From positions 124,001-188,000 of the forward strand of contig NZ_SFCC01000004.1 in assembly GCF_004214935.1 (NCBI RefSeq): a DNA stretch of 64,000 bases, given 5' to 3'. The notes beneath the pieces were generated by a model. The model was given only the letters and a program-made list of their open reading frames with translations, searched no databases and was not told the DNA's origin. This DNA comes from Amycolatopsis suaedae. Lineage in GTDB: Bacteria; Actinomycetota; Actinomycetes; Mycobacteriales; Pseudonocardiaceae. Position numbers and translations under genes: made by a program. How positions within the stretch are numbered: position 1 is the stretch's first letter; the number at the start of each line of letters is the position of its first letter. Of this stretch, positions 25,014 to 33,462 are shown one piece after another.

Positions 25014-26759
25014 TCACCTCCCTTCCACTCGTCGCGGGACAGGCAGTGGCGCCGACACCGGCACCACCGTGGCGCGCGGAACCCACTGCCCCGCGAGCTC
25101 GGTGTTCATCGGCATGCCCGGTACGTGCACCTCGTCCGGGCCCATCGGCATGGCGGTCACCTGGGCGGCGGCGAACACCCGCACCGGGCCGGACGCCGCA
25201 TGACGTTGCGGCCCCAGCCAGGTGTGGAACCCGGCAGGCGTCGGGCTCTCCTCACCGAAGGCGTTGCCGACGGCCACCGCGTAGGTGACCGCCAGCTGTT
25301 CCCTCGGGTCGAACCGCAGCGGCACCGCGGAGCTGGTGACCGAGTTGACCACCGGCCCGTGCAGCAGCCACGGTGCGAGGTACAGGCCGAACGGGTAGGA
25401 CGCGCTGTCCCGCTGCACGTCCGCGGCCTCGGTCAGCGCGGTCTGCGCCGCGGCCCAGCCGCCGACGGCGACCAGCGCGTTGTCCGCACCGGGCCCGCTG
25501 TCGGCACGCAGCCCGTGTGCCGCGGCCGCGTCCCTGACCACCTCTGCCGCCCGGGTGCCCCTCGGCGAGGCGTCGGCGGCGACCGCGACACCGGCCACCC
25601 CGCGCTCGTCGAGGAACCCGACCAGCTGCCGCAGCGCGTCGGCGTCCTCATCGGACAGTGCGTCCGCCGGGCAGGCGCCAAGTACCTCCCGGCGTTCCGC
25701 GACGAGTGCGCCCAGCGCGGCGGAAGCACACTCCGGACCGTCCACACCGGACGCCGAAGCCGGGCCGGTACCGCTGCCGGTGTCGACGTCGACGGTGCCG
25801 TTTCGCCCGCCGGAGCGCACCGTCAGCTCACCACGCCCCTCGGGCAGCTCGACCTCCGCCCAGGTCCCCTCGGCACCCAGCCGCGGGACGGCCCGGCGCG
25901 CCGGCCCGTCCCCGACCGAGACCTCGGCGTCCTGTCCCGCCGCCGCGGGCAGGTGCACGAGGTTGGTGCCCGGCCGGTGCGGACTGATCAGCACCGGCAC
26001 TCCGGCCGCCTCGGCCAGCACCGGGACCCCGGGTTCCGGCAGCGGACCGGGCACCGGCACGGCGGCGAGCGCGGTCCACGCCAGAAACGCCGCTGCCACA
26101 ACGATTCCGCCAGTCTGGTATCCCAGACCCCGGATCGTCAGCACCAGCACCACGATCGGCAGCACGACCGACGCCGTCAGCACCAGGCCGAACGCGCTGT
26201 CGTACAGCCGCCGGTCGAATCCGACCCCGGACGCGACCAGCCGCACCACCCCGGCGACCACCAGCAGACCGGCCAGGGTGATGGCCAGCGGACCCGGCCG
26301 CAGCGTCGCCGACTCCCAGCGCCGCGGCAGGATCACCGCACCGAACCAGGTGGCCGCGGCGGCCACGTACACGGTGTCGACGGCGAAGTCCACACCGGAC
26401 CGGCCAGCCGCGGTTTCCACCACCAGCAACAGGATCAGCGGCACCGCCAGCCAGCGGGCGGCCCGGTGGGCACCCGGCAGCCAGACGGCGACGGCGACCG
26501 CGATCACCAGCACGGCGTGGCCCGCACCGGCGACCGGGTTGACGTCCCACGCCGTGATCGACAGCAGCGCGAGCACCGCCGAGATCCCGGCGAGGCCTGC
26601 CCCGGTCAGCCGGGCCGTACTGCCCACGTCACCGGCCACCGGGCGCAGCAGCCCGGTTCCCGCCACCGCCGCCGCGGTCAGCAGCAGCGCCAGCCGGACC
26701 AGCACGACGACGAGGTCGGCTCCGGCGGGCCCGAGGCTGGAATGAGTGCCGTGATCCAT
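25014..26759 (-). CDS. Polytopic membrane protein with large exported domain and Met/His clusters
   Basis: A 581-aa protein starting MDHGTHSSLGPAG. The first 270 residues contain about nine hydrophobic segments, with a layout reminiscent of CopD-type membrane domains. The rest is a soluble, probably extracytoplasmic domain of about 310 residues with two Cys (ECASAALG, LGACPADAL). The C-terminal MPMGPDEVHVPGMPMN is Met/His-rich and, with the N-terminal MDHGTH, hints at copper handling. It lies directly downstream of the SBP56-like gene (3 nt) and upstream of two small exported proteins. I do not recognise it firmly; a copper link is an inference. Confidence 0.6.
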   Translation of the reverse strand: MDHGTHSSLGPAGADLVVVLVRLALLLTAAAVAGTGLLRPVAGDVGSTARLTGAGLAGISAVLALLSITAWDVNPVAGAGHAVLVIAVAVAVWLPGAHRAARWLAVPLILLLVVETAAGRSGVDFAVDTVYVAAAATWFGAVILPRRWESATLRPGPLAITLAGLLVVAGVVRLVASGVGFDRRLYDSAFGLVLTASVVLPIVVLVLTIRGLGYQTGGIVVAAAFLAWTALAAVPVPGPLPEPGVPVLAEAAGVPVLISPHRPGTNLVHLPAAAGQDAEVSVGDGPARRAVPRLGAEGTWAEVELPEGRGELTVRSGGRNGTVDVDTGSGTGPASASGVDGPECASAALGALVAERREVLGACPADALSDEDADALRQLVGFLDERGVAGVAVAADASPRGTRAAEVVRDAAAAHGLRADSGPGADNALVAVGGWAAAQTALTEAADVQRDSASYPFGLYLAPWLLHGPVVNSVTSSAVPLRFDPREQLAVTYAVAVGNAFGEESPTPAGFHTWLGPQRHAASGPVRVFAAAQVTAMPMGPDEVHVPGMPMNTELAGQWVPRATVVPVSAPLPVPRRVEGR

Positions 26760-26762
26760 GGG

Positions 26763-28586
26763 TTACTTCACGTCCGCGTCGGCGACGACGAACAGTTCCG
26801 AGTGCGGCTTGGCGTTGCCGAAGTCGCCGTGTGGCCACGACCTGCGGTTGAAGTTGATGCCGACCTGACCGGAGAACTCGTCCCGGAAGTTCTCGTCCAG
26901 CGAGACCTTCCCGTCCCTGCCCAGGTTCAGCATGTTCACCTTGTGGTCACCGTCCAAACCGGACCGCGCGACGAAGTAGTTCGACACCGCGAGCCGCGAC
27001 GGCTGATCTGTCTCGTGGTAGAAGCCGTCCGCCCCGAGCGTGAAGTTGTCGTAGGCGCCCCAGTGCGGACCGGCCGCCGGCTGTCCCGGGTTGATCGGCG
27101 CCGCACCGGCCACCGTCGGGCAGTCGCTCTCCGCACCGCCGTTACGCGACTCCGGCAACGTGTCGATCCGGCACTTGAAATCCGTACCCGCCGCCAGCAG
27201 CTTCCGGATGTCGAGCACGTAGACGCCGCCCGTCGAGCCGGGGTCGTTCGGCCCCAGCGCGCCCTTGCCGCGACCGGTGATGGCCCGGTACAGGAACCGG
27301 TCGTCGGGGCTGGTCTGGATCCAGCCGCCGTTGGACCCGCCGCCGTTGCTGTCGTTTCCGGCGTGGATGGCCTTGTTGGCCGCGCCGTCGTCGAACACCT
27401 GCACCCAGCGCGGTTCCCTGGCGGTGATGTCCGGCGTGTAGAACACGGCACCGCCCTGCATGGTCTGCGCGAACGCGCCCTTGTGGCCGGGCAGGTTGGT
27501 CACCGTCGTCTCCATGACCGCGCGGCTCTCGGAGTGCAGTGGGTCGGCAGGGTCGGCCCGCGGACCGTCCGGCAGGTAGGACACCGCCCGCAGCTTCGGG
27601 TTGTTCCGGTCGGAGATGTCCCACGTCCGCACCGTCGGCCTGCGCAGGTAGGGCGAAGGTTGCTTGACCGGGTCGAGGATGATGTTGCGTGGCTCGGCGT
27701 AGTCGCTGGTGACCAGGGTGTTCAGGTCCTCGCGGGCCTGGATGCCGTGCGGGTTGGCGCAGGTCGGCTTGCCCAGTCTGGGCAGGTTGGCGCACAGCTT
27801 CTCGTTGTCGCCCTGCGGGGTCGCCGCGGACGTCTGGGAGAGCACCTTCCCGGTCCGGTCGAACCGGACCAGCGCACCCGGACTGCCCGCGAAGCCATTG
27901 CCGACCGCCACCTGACCGTTGGCGTAGGCATAGGGACCGGGCACGACCGGGCCACCCATGTAGGTGCCGTAGGCGGTGCCGTCCTTCAGCGTCCAGTAGG
28001 CGTCCGGCACCGACCCGCCCAGGGTGTTGGTGGGCAGGCTGACGCCCTTGAGCTTGAGCTGCGGCAGTGCCGCCACGTCGAACGTGTAGGTCGCGGCGGC
28101 GAACAACGCACCGGCGTAGATGGTGTCGCCCTTGTGCCACACGTACTGCATGTGGTGCGGCTCGTTCTCCACCAGCGGGCCGACGGTCGCGGTGTTGACG
28201 ACCTTGCCGTAGTCCGGCGAGCCCTTCGTCGCGTCGATGACGGCGAGGAAGTCCGGGCCGGGCAGGGCGTTGCGGATCTTGCCGAGTCCCCCGCCGATCG
28301 TGCCGGGGAGGTTCTTCACGTCCTTGACGAGCGTGTCGGCGATGTTCTCGTCACCGGCCCAGACCAGCAGCCATTCCTTGCGCTGTCCGGAATTCTTGGC
28401 GGTGGGGACGAGGTGATTACGCACCCAGTACTGCTTGCCGTCGGACGCCGTCCGCGCGTCGGTGACCACCTCGACGTCGGCGTAGGCACTGGTACTGGAT
28501 CCGGTGTAGGTCACGGCTCCGACGGCGAGCACCGTCGCGGCCGCGCCCACCGTCAGTTTTCGCCAGCGTGGCGAATTGGGCAGCAT
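26763..28586 (-). CDS. Secreted selenium-binding-protein (SBP56)/methanethiol-oxidase-like protein
   Basis: A 607-aa exported beta-propeller-like protein with a signal peptide to about residue 36 (ending AYA). Motifs resembling the SBP56 family are VENEPHHMQYVWHKG, TCANPHGIQAREDLNTLVTSDY, VRTWDISDRNNP and the C-terminal RRSWPHGDFGNAKPHSELF. These His residues are the copper ligands and active site in methanethiol oxidases, which convert methanethiol to formaldehyde, hydrogen sulfide and peroxide. The protein is longer than the usual 450-470 aa. It heads a four-gene run with a Met/His-rich membrane protein. The exact substrate is unproven. Confidence 0.7.
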   Translation of the reverse strand: MLPNSPRWRKLTVGAAATVLAVGAVTYTGSSTSAYADVEVVTDARTASDGKQYWVRNHLVPTAKNSGQRKEWLLVWAGDENIADTLVKDVKNLPGTIGGGLGKIRNALPGPDFLAVIDATKGSPDYGKVVNTATVGPLVENEPHHMQYVWHKGDTIYAGALFAAATYTFDVAALPQLKLKGVSLPTNTLGGSVPDAYWTLKDGTAYGTYMGGPVVPGPYAYANGQVAVGNGFAGSPGALVRFDRTGKVLSQTSAATPQGDNEKLCANLPRLGKPTCANPHGIQAREDLNTLVTSDYAEPRNIILDPVKQPSPYLRRPTVRTWDISDRNNPKLRAVSYLPDGPRADPADPLHSESRAVMETTVTNLPGHKGAFAQTMQGGAVFYTPDITAREPRWVQVFDDGAANKAIHAGNDSNGGGSNGGWIQTSPDDRFLYRAITGRGKGALGPNDPGSTGGVYVLDIRKLLAAGTDFKCRIDTLPESRNGGAESDCPTVAGAAPINPGQPAAGPHWGAYDNFTLGADGFYHETDQPSRLAVSNYFVARSGLDGDHKVNMLNLGRDGKVSLDENFRDEFSGQVGINFNRRSWPHGDFGNAKPHSELFVVADADVK

Positions 28587-28749
28587 GAATTACTCCCTGT
28601 TCGCAGGAAAGAAAAGGGCACGGTGAAACCACCGTGTTTCAACGGGTGAGAAGAACCGGCCTCAGCGGGCCGGACAGAGCGCGCTGGCCTGCCGGCGCAG
28701 ATCGACGTGTCGTCGCGCCACCAGGGCGACGTGGGGAGACATGGGGAAA

Positions 28750-28814
28750 ATCGTGTCGCCCACGCCGGTGTCAGGTCAACGTGAGATCACGGTGTGGGAC
28801 AGACCCGACACGAT
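28750..28814. promoter_or_regulatory. Inverted repeat ATCGTGTCG / CGACACGAT in a divergent promoter region
   Basis: Perfect 9-bp arms (28750-28758 and 28806-28814) are separated by 47 nt, between the SBP56-like gene and the VanX-like gene. This could be an operator for a dimeric regulator that loops or binds twice. The regulator is not known. Confidence 0.3.
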
Positions 28815-28831
28815 AGTGGTAATTTTCCGAC

Positions 28832-29605
28832 GTGCTGACATTGGTTCGACGCCTCGCCACCGTGTTGCTGGCGACCCTGCTCGCCGCCGGCACGATGACC
28901 GCGACCGCCTCGGCCGCCCCGAGGGAGTTCGTCGCGCTGCGCGACGTGGATCCGACGATCCTGCACGACATCCGCTACACGACAAGCCACAACTTCGTCG
29001 GCACGCCGATCCGCGGCTACGTCCAGCCGCTGTGCCTGCTCACCAAACCCGCGGCGAAGGCCCTGCGGGCCGCGCAGCGCAAGGTCCTGCGGATGGGCTA
29101 CACGCTGAAGGTCTACGACTGTTTCCGCCCGCAGCGCGCGGTCGACCACTTCGTCGAGTGGGCACGCGACCTCGGCGACCAGAAGATGAAGACGGAGTTC
29201 TACCCGAGGGTGGACAAGACACGGCTGTTCGCCGACGGCTACATCGCGGAGAAGTCCGGCCACAGCAGGGGAAGCACGCTTGACGTCACCCTGGTGCGGC
29301 TGCCGCCGCGCTGGCAGCGGCCGTACTTTCCCGGCGAACCGCTGAAGAACTGCTACGCACCCGTGCGGTTCCCGGACAACACCGTCGACATGGCGACCGG
29401 CTACGACTGCTTCGACACGCTTTCGCACACCGACGACCCCCGCGTCACCGGCGCGGCGCGGGAACACCGGCAGCTGCTGAAGACCGTCCTGGCCGAGGCC
29501 GGTTTCGGTAACCTGCCCGAGGAGTGGTGGCACTTCACGCTGAACGACGAGCCGTTCCCGGACACCTATTTCGACTTCCCGGTGTCGCGGCGGTCGCTGC
29601 GTTAG
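28832..29605 (+). CDS. Exported VanX-like D-Ala-D-Ala dipeptidase (peptidase M15 family)
   Basis: A 257-aa protein with a signal peptide (residues 1-29, ending ASA). The zinc-binding motif SGHSRGSTLD and the C-terminal EEWWHF (Glu base and His ligand) are the M15D pattern, as is VYDCFRPQRA. Chromosomal, exported homologues act on peptidoglycan-derived D-Ala-D-Ala rather than conferring vancomycin resistance; no VanH or VanA gene is nearby. Four Cys in the mature part may form disulfides. It starts with GTG at 28832 with no clear ribosome binding site, and is divergent from the SBP56-like gene. Confidence 0.85.
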   Translation: MLTLVRRLATVLLATLLAAGTMTATASAAPREFVALRDVDPTILHDIRYTTSHNFVGTPIRGYVQPLCLLTKPAAKALRAAQRKVLRMGYTLKVYDCFRPQRAVDHFVEWARDLGDQKMKTEFYPRVDKTRLFADGYIAEKSGHSRGSTLDVTLVRLPPRWQRPYFPGEPLKNCYAPVRFPDNTVDMATGYDCFDTLSHTDDPRVTGAAREHRQLLKTVLAEAGFGNLPEEWWHFTLNDEPFPDTYFDFPVSRRSLR

Positions 29606-30207
29606 ATCCAGCCGTGGTCGCGGGCCAGCCGTGCGGCCTCGCCGCGGCTGCGGGCGTCGAGCTTGGTCATCGCCGAGGAGACGTAGTTGCGCACGGTCCC
29701 GGCGGACAGGTGCAGTTTCCGCGCGATCTCGGTCGCGGTGATGGTGTCGTCGACCAGCCGCAGCACGTCCAGTTCCCGCTCGGTGAGCGGGCAGGCGACC
29801 TCGGCCAGCGCGTCCGCCGCGAAGTCGGGATCGACGTAACGCAGGCCGGAGTGCACCCGCCGCACCACGTCGGCCAGCAGTGACGCCGGCGCCGTCTTGG
29901 CCAGGAATCCCTTGGCGCCCAACGACAACGCCTGCCGCAGCACGCCGGGCCGGGCATGCCGGGTGAGCATCACCGTCCGCACGCCAGGGTGCTCGGCCCG
30001 CATCCGGGTCAGCACGGCGAGCCCGTCCAGTACGGGCATCTCGTGGTCGACCACCAGGACGTCCGGGCGATGCTCGGCCAGTGCGGCGAGCGCGGCGGCG
30101 CCGTCGGACACCCCGGCCACGACGTCCAGGTCCGGCTCAAGGTTCAGCAGGGATTCGACGGCCTGCCTGGTCAGCTGCTCGTCGTCGGCCAGCACCACCC
30201 GGATCAC
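29602..30207 (-). CDS. LuxR/NarL-type response regulator
   Basis: A 201-aa regulator with an N-terminal receiver domain (acidic DDE near residue 9, phospho-acceptor Asp54 in VLVVDHEMPVLDG) and a C-terminal LuxR HTH (LTERELDVLRLV, ITATEIARKLHLSAGTVRNYVSSAMTKL). The GTG at 30207 overlaps the kinase stop (GTGA) and follows GAGGAGG. It is convergent with the VanX-like gene, overlapping it by 4 nt. The pair is divergent from an ABC-2 exporter, the likely target. Confidence 0.93.
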   Translation of the reverse strand: MIRVVLADDEQLTRQAVESLLNLEPDLDVVAGVSDGAAALAALAEHRPDVLVVDHEMPVLDGLAVLTRMRAEHPGVRTVMLTRHARPGVLRQALSLGAKGFLAKTAPASLLADVVRRVHSGLRYVDPDFAADALAEVACPLTERELDVLRLVDDTITATEIARKLHLSAGTVRNYVSSAMTKLDARSRGEAARLARDHGWI

Positions 30208-31382
30208 CGCAACCTCCTCGGCAGTTCGGCGTCGACGGTGAACCGGCCGCCGGTGCCGCCGGCGTCGAACGTTCCGCCGGCGTCGGTGACCCGCCTGGCC
30301 AGGCCGCGCAGCCCGGTGCCGTCGGAGTCGCGCATCGGTGCGGCGCCGTCGTTGACGACGGTCAGCCGGACCGTCTCCGGGGCGAACCGCAGCGTCACCT
30401 CGCAGCGGGTGGCGGCGGAGTGCCGGAGCAGGTTGGTGACCGCCTCCCGCAGCACGCGCCCGAACAGTTCGCTCGCGGCCGGGTCGAGCATGCTGGTGTC
30501 GGCGTCGAACTCGCACTCGATGCCGGCGGAGCCCAGCAGTGAGCGGGCGGCCGTGAGTTCGGCGGGCAGTTCGGTGGACTGCCTGCCCTGCACCAGCGCG
30601 CGGACGTCGTGCAGGGCTCCCCGGGCCAGCCGCTGGACCTCGGTCAGCTCCGCGCGGGACCGTTCCGGGTCGGTCTCGGACAGGCGGCTGGCCAGCTCGC
30701 TCTTGAGGGAGACCACCTCGAGTGCGTGGCCGAGGATGTCGTGCAGGTCCTCGGCGAGGCGGAGCCGTTCCCTGGTGGTGGCCAGTTCGTCGGCCTCGCG
30801 CCGCGCCGTCTCCAGCTCCATCGCCAGCACCCACTGGCGCAGCGTGAGGAACTCGGCGAACGTCACGAAGACGGCCACCGCCGCGGCGGCCGCAGCGACG
30901 GTCAGCACCTCGGCGTCGGTGTCGGCGCGGTCGGGCGGCCGCAGCCACACCAGGAACCCCACGAACGCCGACCAGGCCAGGATCACCCACCAGCTCGCCC
31001 AGCGGAGCCTGCTGAACAGCAGCTCGGTCCCGGCCATTCCGGCGAGCAGGGCGCAGACCACGCTGCTGACCGCGAAACCCGGCGCGATCAGCAGGGTGAC
31101 GACGGCGATCACGCCACACGCCACCGATGACCACACCGGCCCGGGCAGTCCGCCGTCCCGGAAGGCGACCAGGATCCAGCGCAGGTGCAGGACGGACACC
31201 ACGAGGCACCCGACGATCAGCAGGGCGGCCCGCAGCGGCTGCCCTTCCTCGGCCAGCACGGCGATCGGCAGCGCCACCGCGGCCGTGCCGACGGCGCTGA
31301 CCGTGCCGAACAGGCCGTAGCGGCGCAGTGATTCGACGGCGTCGCGCTCGCGCGGCCGGAACTGCTGGATCACGTTGCGCAC
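30204..31382 (-). CDS. NarL-type sensor histidine kinase
   Basis: A membrane kinase of 392 aa from the GTG at 31382 (VRNVIQQFRPRERDAVESL). Longer starts at 31403 and 31415 are possible but lie inside an operator-like palindrome, and none has a clear ribosome binding site. About five or six hydrophobic segments fill residues 20-165. The HisKA_3 dimerisation box RLRLAEDLHDILGHALEVVS contains the phosphorylated His, and the ATP-binding domain ends with VNDGAAPMRDSDGTGLRGL. Absence of an extracytoplasmic sensor loop suggests intramembrane sensing of envelope stress, as in LiaS/DesK-like kinases. Confidence 0.88.
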   Translation of the reverse strand: MRNVIQQFRPRERDAVESLRRYGLFGTVSAVGTAAVALPIAVLAEEGQPLRAALLIVGCLVVSVLHLRWILVAFRDGGLPGPVWSSVACGVIAVVTLLIAPGFAVSSVVCALLAGMAGTELLFSRLRWASWWVILAWSAFVGFLVWLRPPDRADTDAEVLTVAAAAAAVAVFVTFAEFLTLRQWVLAMELETARREADELATTRERLRLAEDLHDILGHALEVVSLKSELASRLSETDPERSRAELTEVQRLARGALHDVRALVQGRQSTELPAELTAARSLLGSAGIECEFDADTSMLDPAASELFGRVLREAVTNLLRHSAATRCEVTLRFAPETVRLTVVNDGAAPMRDSDGTGLRGLARRVTDAGGTFDAGGTGGRFTVDAELPRRLR

Positions 31383-31401
31383 GGGTCGAACGTAACAGCG
31401 C

Positions 31402-31502
31402 ATGACAGGTGTCATGCCGTTCGCGTAGGGGTGTCAGGCGAGGCGGTGACAGCGGGGACTGCTGCCGGGGGTCGCGTGTGGACGATCGTGGTCGGCATGA
31501 CA
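31402..31502. promoter_or_regulatory. Cluster of TGACA/TGTCA half sites in the divergent promoter
   Basis: ATGACA-GG-TGTCAT is a perfect palindrome at 31402-31415. TGTCA and TGACA face each other again with a 10-nt spacer around 31432-31451, and one more TGACA overlaps the ABC start near 31498. This arrangement between the two-component genes and the ABC genes suggests binding sites for the response regulator. Confidence 0.4.
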
Positions 31503-32390
31503 GCGATAGAAGTCCGCGGGCTGCGGTACTCCTACGGGGAGTTCGCCGCCGTCAGCGGGGTGGATTTCACGGTGCGCTCCGGGGAGATCCTGGCGTTGCT
31601 GGGCACCAACGGGGCCGGCAAGACCACGACACTGGAGATGGTGCAGGGCTTTCGCAGGCCTGACGGGGGCAGCGTCAGCGTGCTGGGGCACGACCCGTTC
31701 CGGTCGCGGACGGCCGTCAAGCCGCGGGTGGGGGTGATGCTGCAGGAAGCCGGGCTGGTCGCGGAGCTGACCGTCGCCGAGACGGTGCGGCTGTGGGCGG
31801 GGCTGAGCAGCAGGCGCGACGACGTCGACGACGTGCTGGACCGCGTCGAGCTGAGCCACCGGGCCGGGGTGGCGGTGGAGAAGCTGTCCGGCGGGGAGCG
31901 GCGGCGGCTGGACTTCGCGCTGGCGACCTGGGGACGTCCCGAGGTGGTGATTCTCGACGAGCCGACCACCGGGCTGGACCCGGAGTCGCGGCAGCGGATG
32001 TGGAAGGTCATCGCCGGCCTGCGCGACGCCGGCCGCACGATCCTGCTCACCACGCACTACCTGGAGGAAGCGGAGGCGCTGGCCGACCGGGTGGCGATCA
32101 TGCACGAGGGTGCGATTTCCGTGGCGGGAACGCTGGACGAGGTGCTGGGCGCGCATCCGGCGCGGATCACCGCCCGGGTTCCCGCCGAGCTCGCGGGGTC
32201 GCTGCCGCCGCTGCGGGGTTCGGTGTCGGTGACCGGGGGCACGGACGTGCTGGTGCAGACCGTCGAACTGCAGTCGGACCTGTCCGACCTGCTGCGCTGG
32301 GCCGAGTCGGCGGGGGTCCGGCTGGGCGGTCTGACCGCGTCGCAGGCGTCGTTGCACGAGATCTTCCTGGCGATCGGAGCGGACCGATGA
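31497..32390 (+). CDS. ABC-2 type exporter, ATP-binding protein
   Basis: A 297-aa ATPase with Walker A LGTNGAGKTTTLE, signature LSGGERRRLDFALA, Walker B VVILDEPTTGLDPES and the H-loop TTHYLEE. I start it at the ATG at 31497 (MTAIEVRGLRYSYG), since the upstream extension has no homology. It overlaps the permease by ATGA. It belongs to the drug/lipid exporter (DrrA/NatA-like) class and is probably controlled by the divergent two-component system. Confidence 0.93.
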   Translation: MTAIEVRGLRYSYGEFAAVSGVDFTVRSGEILALLGTNGAGKTTTLEMVQGFRRPDGGSVSVLGHDPFRSRTAVKPRVGVMLQEAGLVAELTVAETVRLWAGLSSRRDDVDDVLDRVELSHRAGVAVEKLSGGERRRLDFALATWGRPEVVILDEPTTGLDPESRQRMWKVIAGLRDAGRTILLTTHYLEEAEALADRVAIMHEGAISVAGTLDEVLGAHPARITARVPAELAGSLPPLRGSVSVTGGTDVLVQTVELQSDLSDLLRWAESAGVRLGGLTASQASLHEIFLAIGADR

Positions 32391-33139
32391 CAGTGATGGC
32401 GCGCCCGCTGCGGCTCGGGCTGGCCGAGACCAAGCTCCTGTTCCGCGGCAAGATCACGTTGTTCTCGGCGCTGGTGGCCCCGGTCGGGCTGTGTGTGCTG
32501 AGCTGGTTCAGCGACCGGGACAACCCGCCGGAGCGCTGGGGGCCGCTGCTGGGGTCGCGGTTCGTCCTGCTGCTCCTGTTGTCGGTGTTCATGACCAGCA
32601 TGATGGTGTTCACCGGGCGCAGGCAGTCGCTGGTGCTCAAGCGGTTGCGGACCAGCGAGCTGAGCGACGCCGGGGTGATCGCCGGGATCACCGCTCCCAT
32701 GGTCGTGCTCGGCCTGGGCCAGCTGCTGCTGTACTTCGGGTTCTGTGTGGCGATCGGTGCGCCGATGCCGGAGAACCCACTGCTCGTGCTGCTCGGTGTG
32801 GTGCTCGGGGTGTTCACCGCGCTCGCCGCGGGAATGGCGACGGCGGCGCTGAGCAAGAGCGTCGAAGCCACGCACATCACGTCGTTCCCGGTGGTGATCC
32901 TGGTGATGACCGGGCTGTTCCTGCAGGACGTCGCCAACGAGGCGGTGGCGCTGGGCGCGTCGGTCATGCCGCTGATCGGCGCGGGCGACCTGGTGGTGAA
33001 GGGCTGGTCGGGAGCCGCGGCGGGGGCCGCGTTCGACCAGTTGCCCGGGGTGAGCCTCGGGCTGGCGTCCACGGCGCTGTGGGCCGTGGTGTTCGGGTTG
33101 GTGATCGCGGGCTTCTTCCGCTGGGAACCCCGTCCGTGA
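32387..33139 (+). CDS. ABC-2 type exporter, permease
   Basis: A 250-aa membrane protein with six hydrophobic segments (LFSALVAPVGLCVLSW, FVLLLLLSVFMTSMMVF, VVLGLGQLLLYFGFCVAI, LLVLLGVVLGVFTALAAGM, FPVVILVMTGLFL, ALWAVVFGLVIAGFF). The start ATG overlaps the ATPase stop. The exported substrate is unknown. Confidence 0.9.
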   Translation: MTVMARPLRLGLAETKLLFRGKITLFSALVAPVGLCVLSWFSDRDNPPERWGPLLGSRFVLLLLLSVFMTSMMVFTGRRQSLVLKRLRTSELSDAGVIAGITAPMVVLGLGQLLLYFGFCVAIGAPMPENPLLVLLGVVLGVFTALAAGMATAALSKSVEATHITSFPVVILVMTGLFLQDVANEAVALGASVMPLIGAGDLVVKGWSGAAAGAAFDQLPGVSLGLASTALWAVVFGLVIAGFFRWEPRP

Positions 33140-33153
33140 GAGAGGAAACCGAC

Positions 33154-33372
33154 ATGTCGTCCGATGACCGGATGTCCGTCCTGCTGGGGACCAAGCTGGC
33201 CAAGACCGTCGGCGGGCAGCTCGCCGTCGACCTGCCCGCCCTGGTGGTTCTGACGGTGCTGCTGCAGTTCCTGGTGACCGGCAACCCGCTGATCAGCTAC
33301 GGCCTCCCGGCCGTCGTCCTGGTGATCGCGGTCGGCCGAGCGGCCATCGTGGCCAGCCGGCGGCGGCTTTAG
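33154..33372 (+). CDS. Small membrane protein, 72 aa
   Basis: The ATG at 33154 follows AGAGGA 14 nt after the permease. The product (MSSDDRMSVLLGTKLAKTV...) has two hydrophobic segments near residues 25-40 and 47-65 and an RRRL C-terminus. The TAG stop is provided by a CTTTAGC palindrome. Its position suggests an accessory of the ABC-2 exporter, but there is no recognisable family. Confidence 0.65.
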   Translation: MSSDDRMSVLLGTKLAKTVGGQLAVDLPALVVLTVLLQFLVTGNPLISYGLPAVVLVIAVGRAAIVASRRRL

Positions 33373-33386
33373 CACGCTAAAGACGC
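33365..33386 (+). repeat. CTTTAGC palindrome copy 7, supplies a stop codon
   Basis: Its TAG is the stop of the 72-aa membrane protein gene. Confidence 0.9.
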
Positions 33387-33436
33387 CTCGGCCGGGGCGC
33401 GGGGAGGTTCGTCGGGGGACCTCTCCGCGCCCCGGC

Positions 33437-33462
33437 GCCGTCTTTAGCCCGCTAAAGACGGC
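33437..33462. repeat. CTTTAGC palindrome copy 8 (perfect 12-bp arms)
   Basis: A symmetric form with 12-bp arms and a 2-nt centre. On the minus strand it encodes the last residues (SLAG) and TAA stop of the FAD monooxygenase. With copy 7 it lies between convergent genes, a position typical of terminators. Confidence 0.9.

Noticed and set aside
28741..29283. 180-codon plus-strand frame starting ATGGGGAAAATC upstream of the VanX-like gene
   Set aside because: It overlaps the VanX-like gene in another frame, which has signal peptide and zinc motifs; the product of the alternative frame is Arg/Pro-rich and featureless.
28832..29605. Vancomycin resistance gene vanX
   Set aside because: The protein is exported by a signal peptide and has no vanH/vanA neighbours, so a peptidoglycan-turnover dipeptidase is more likely.
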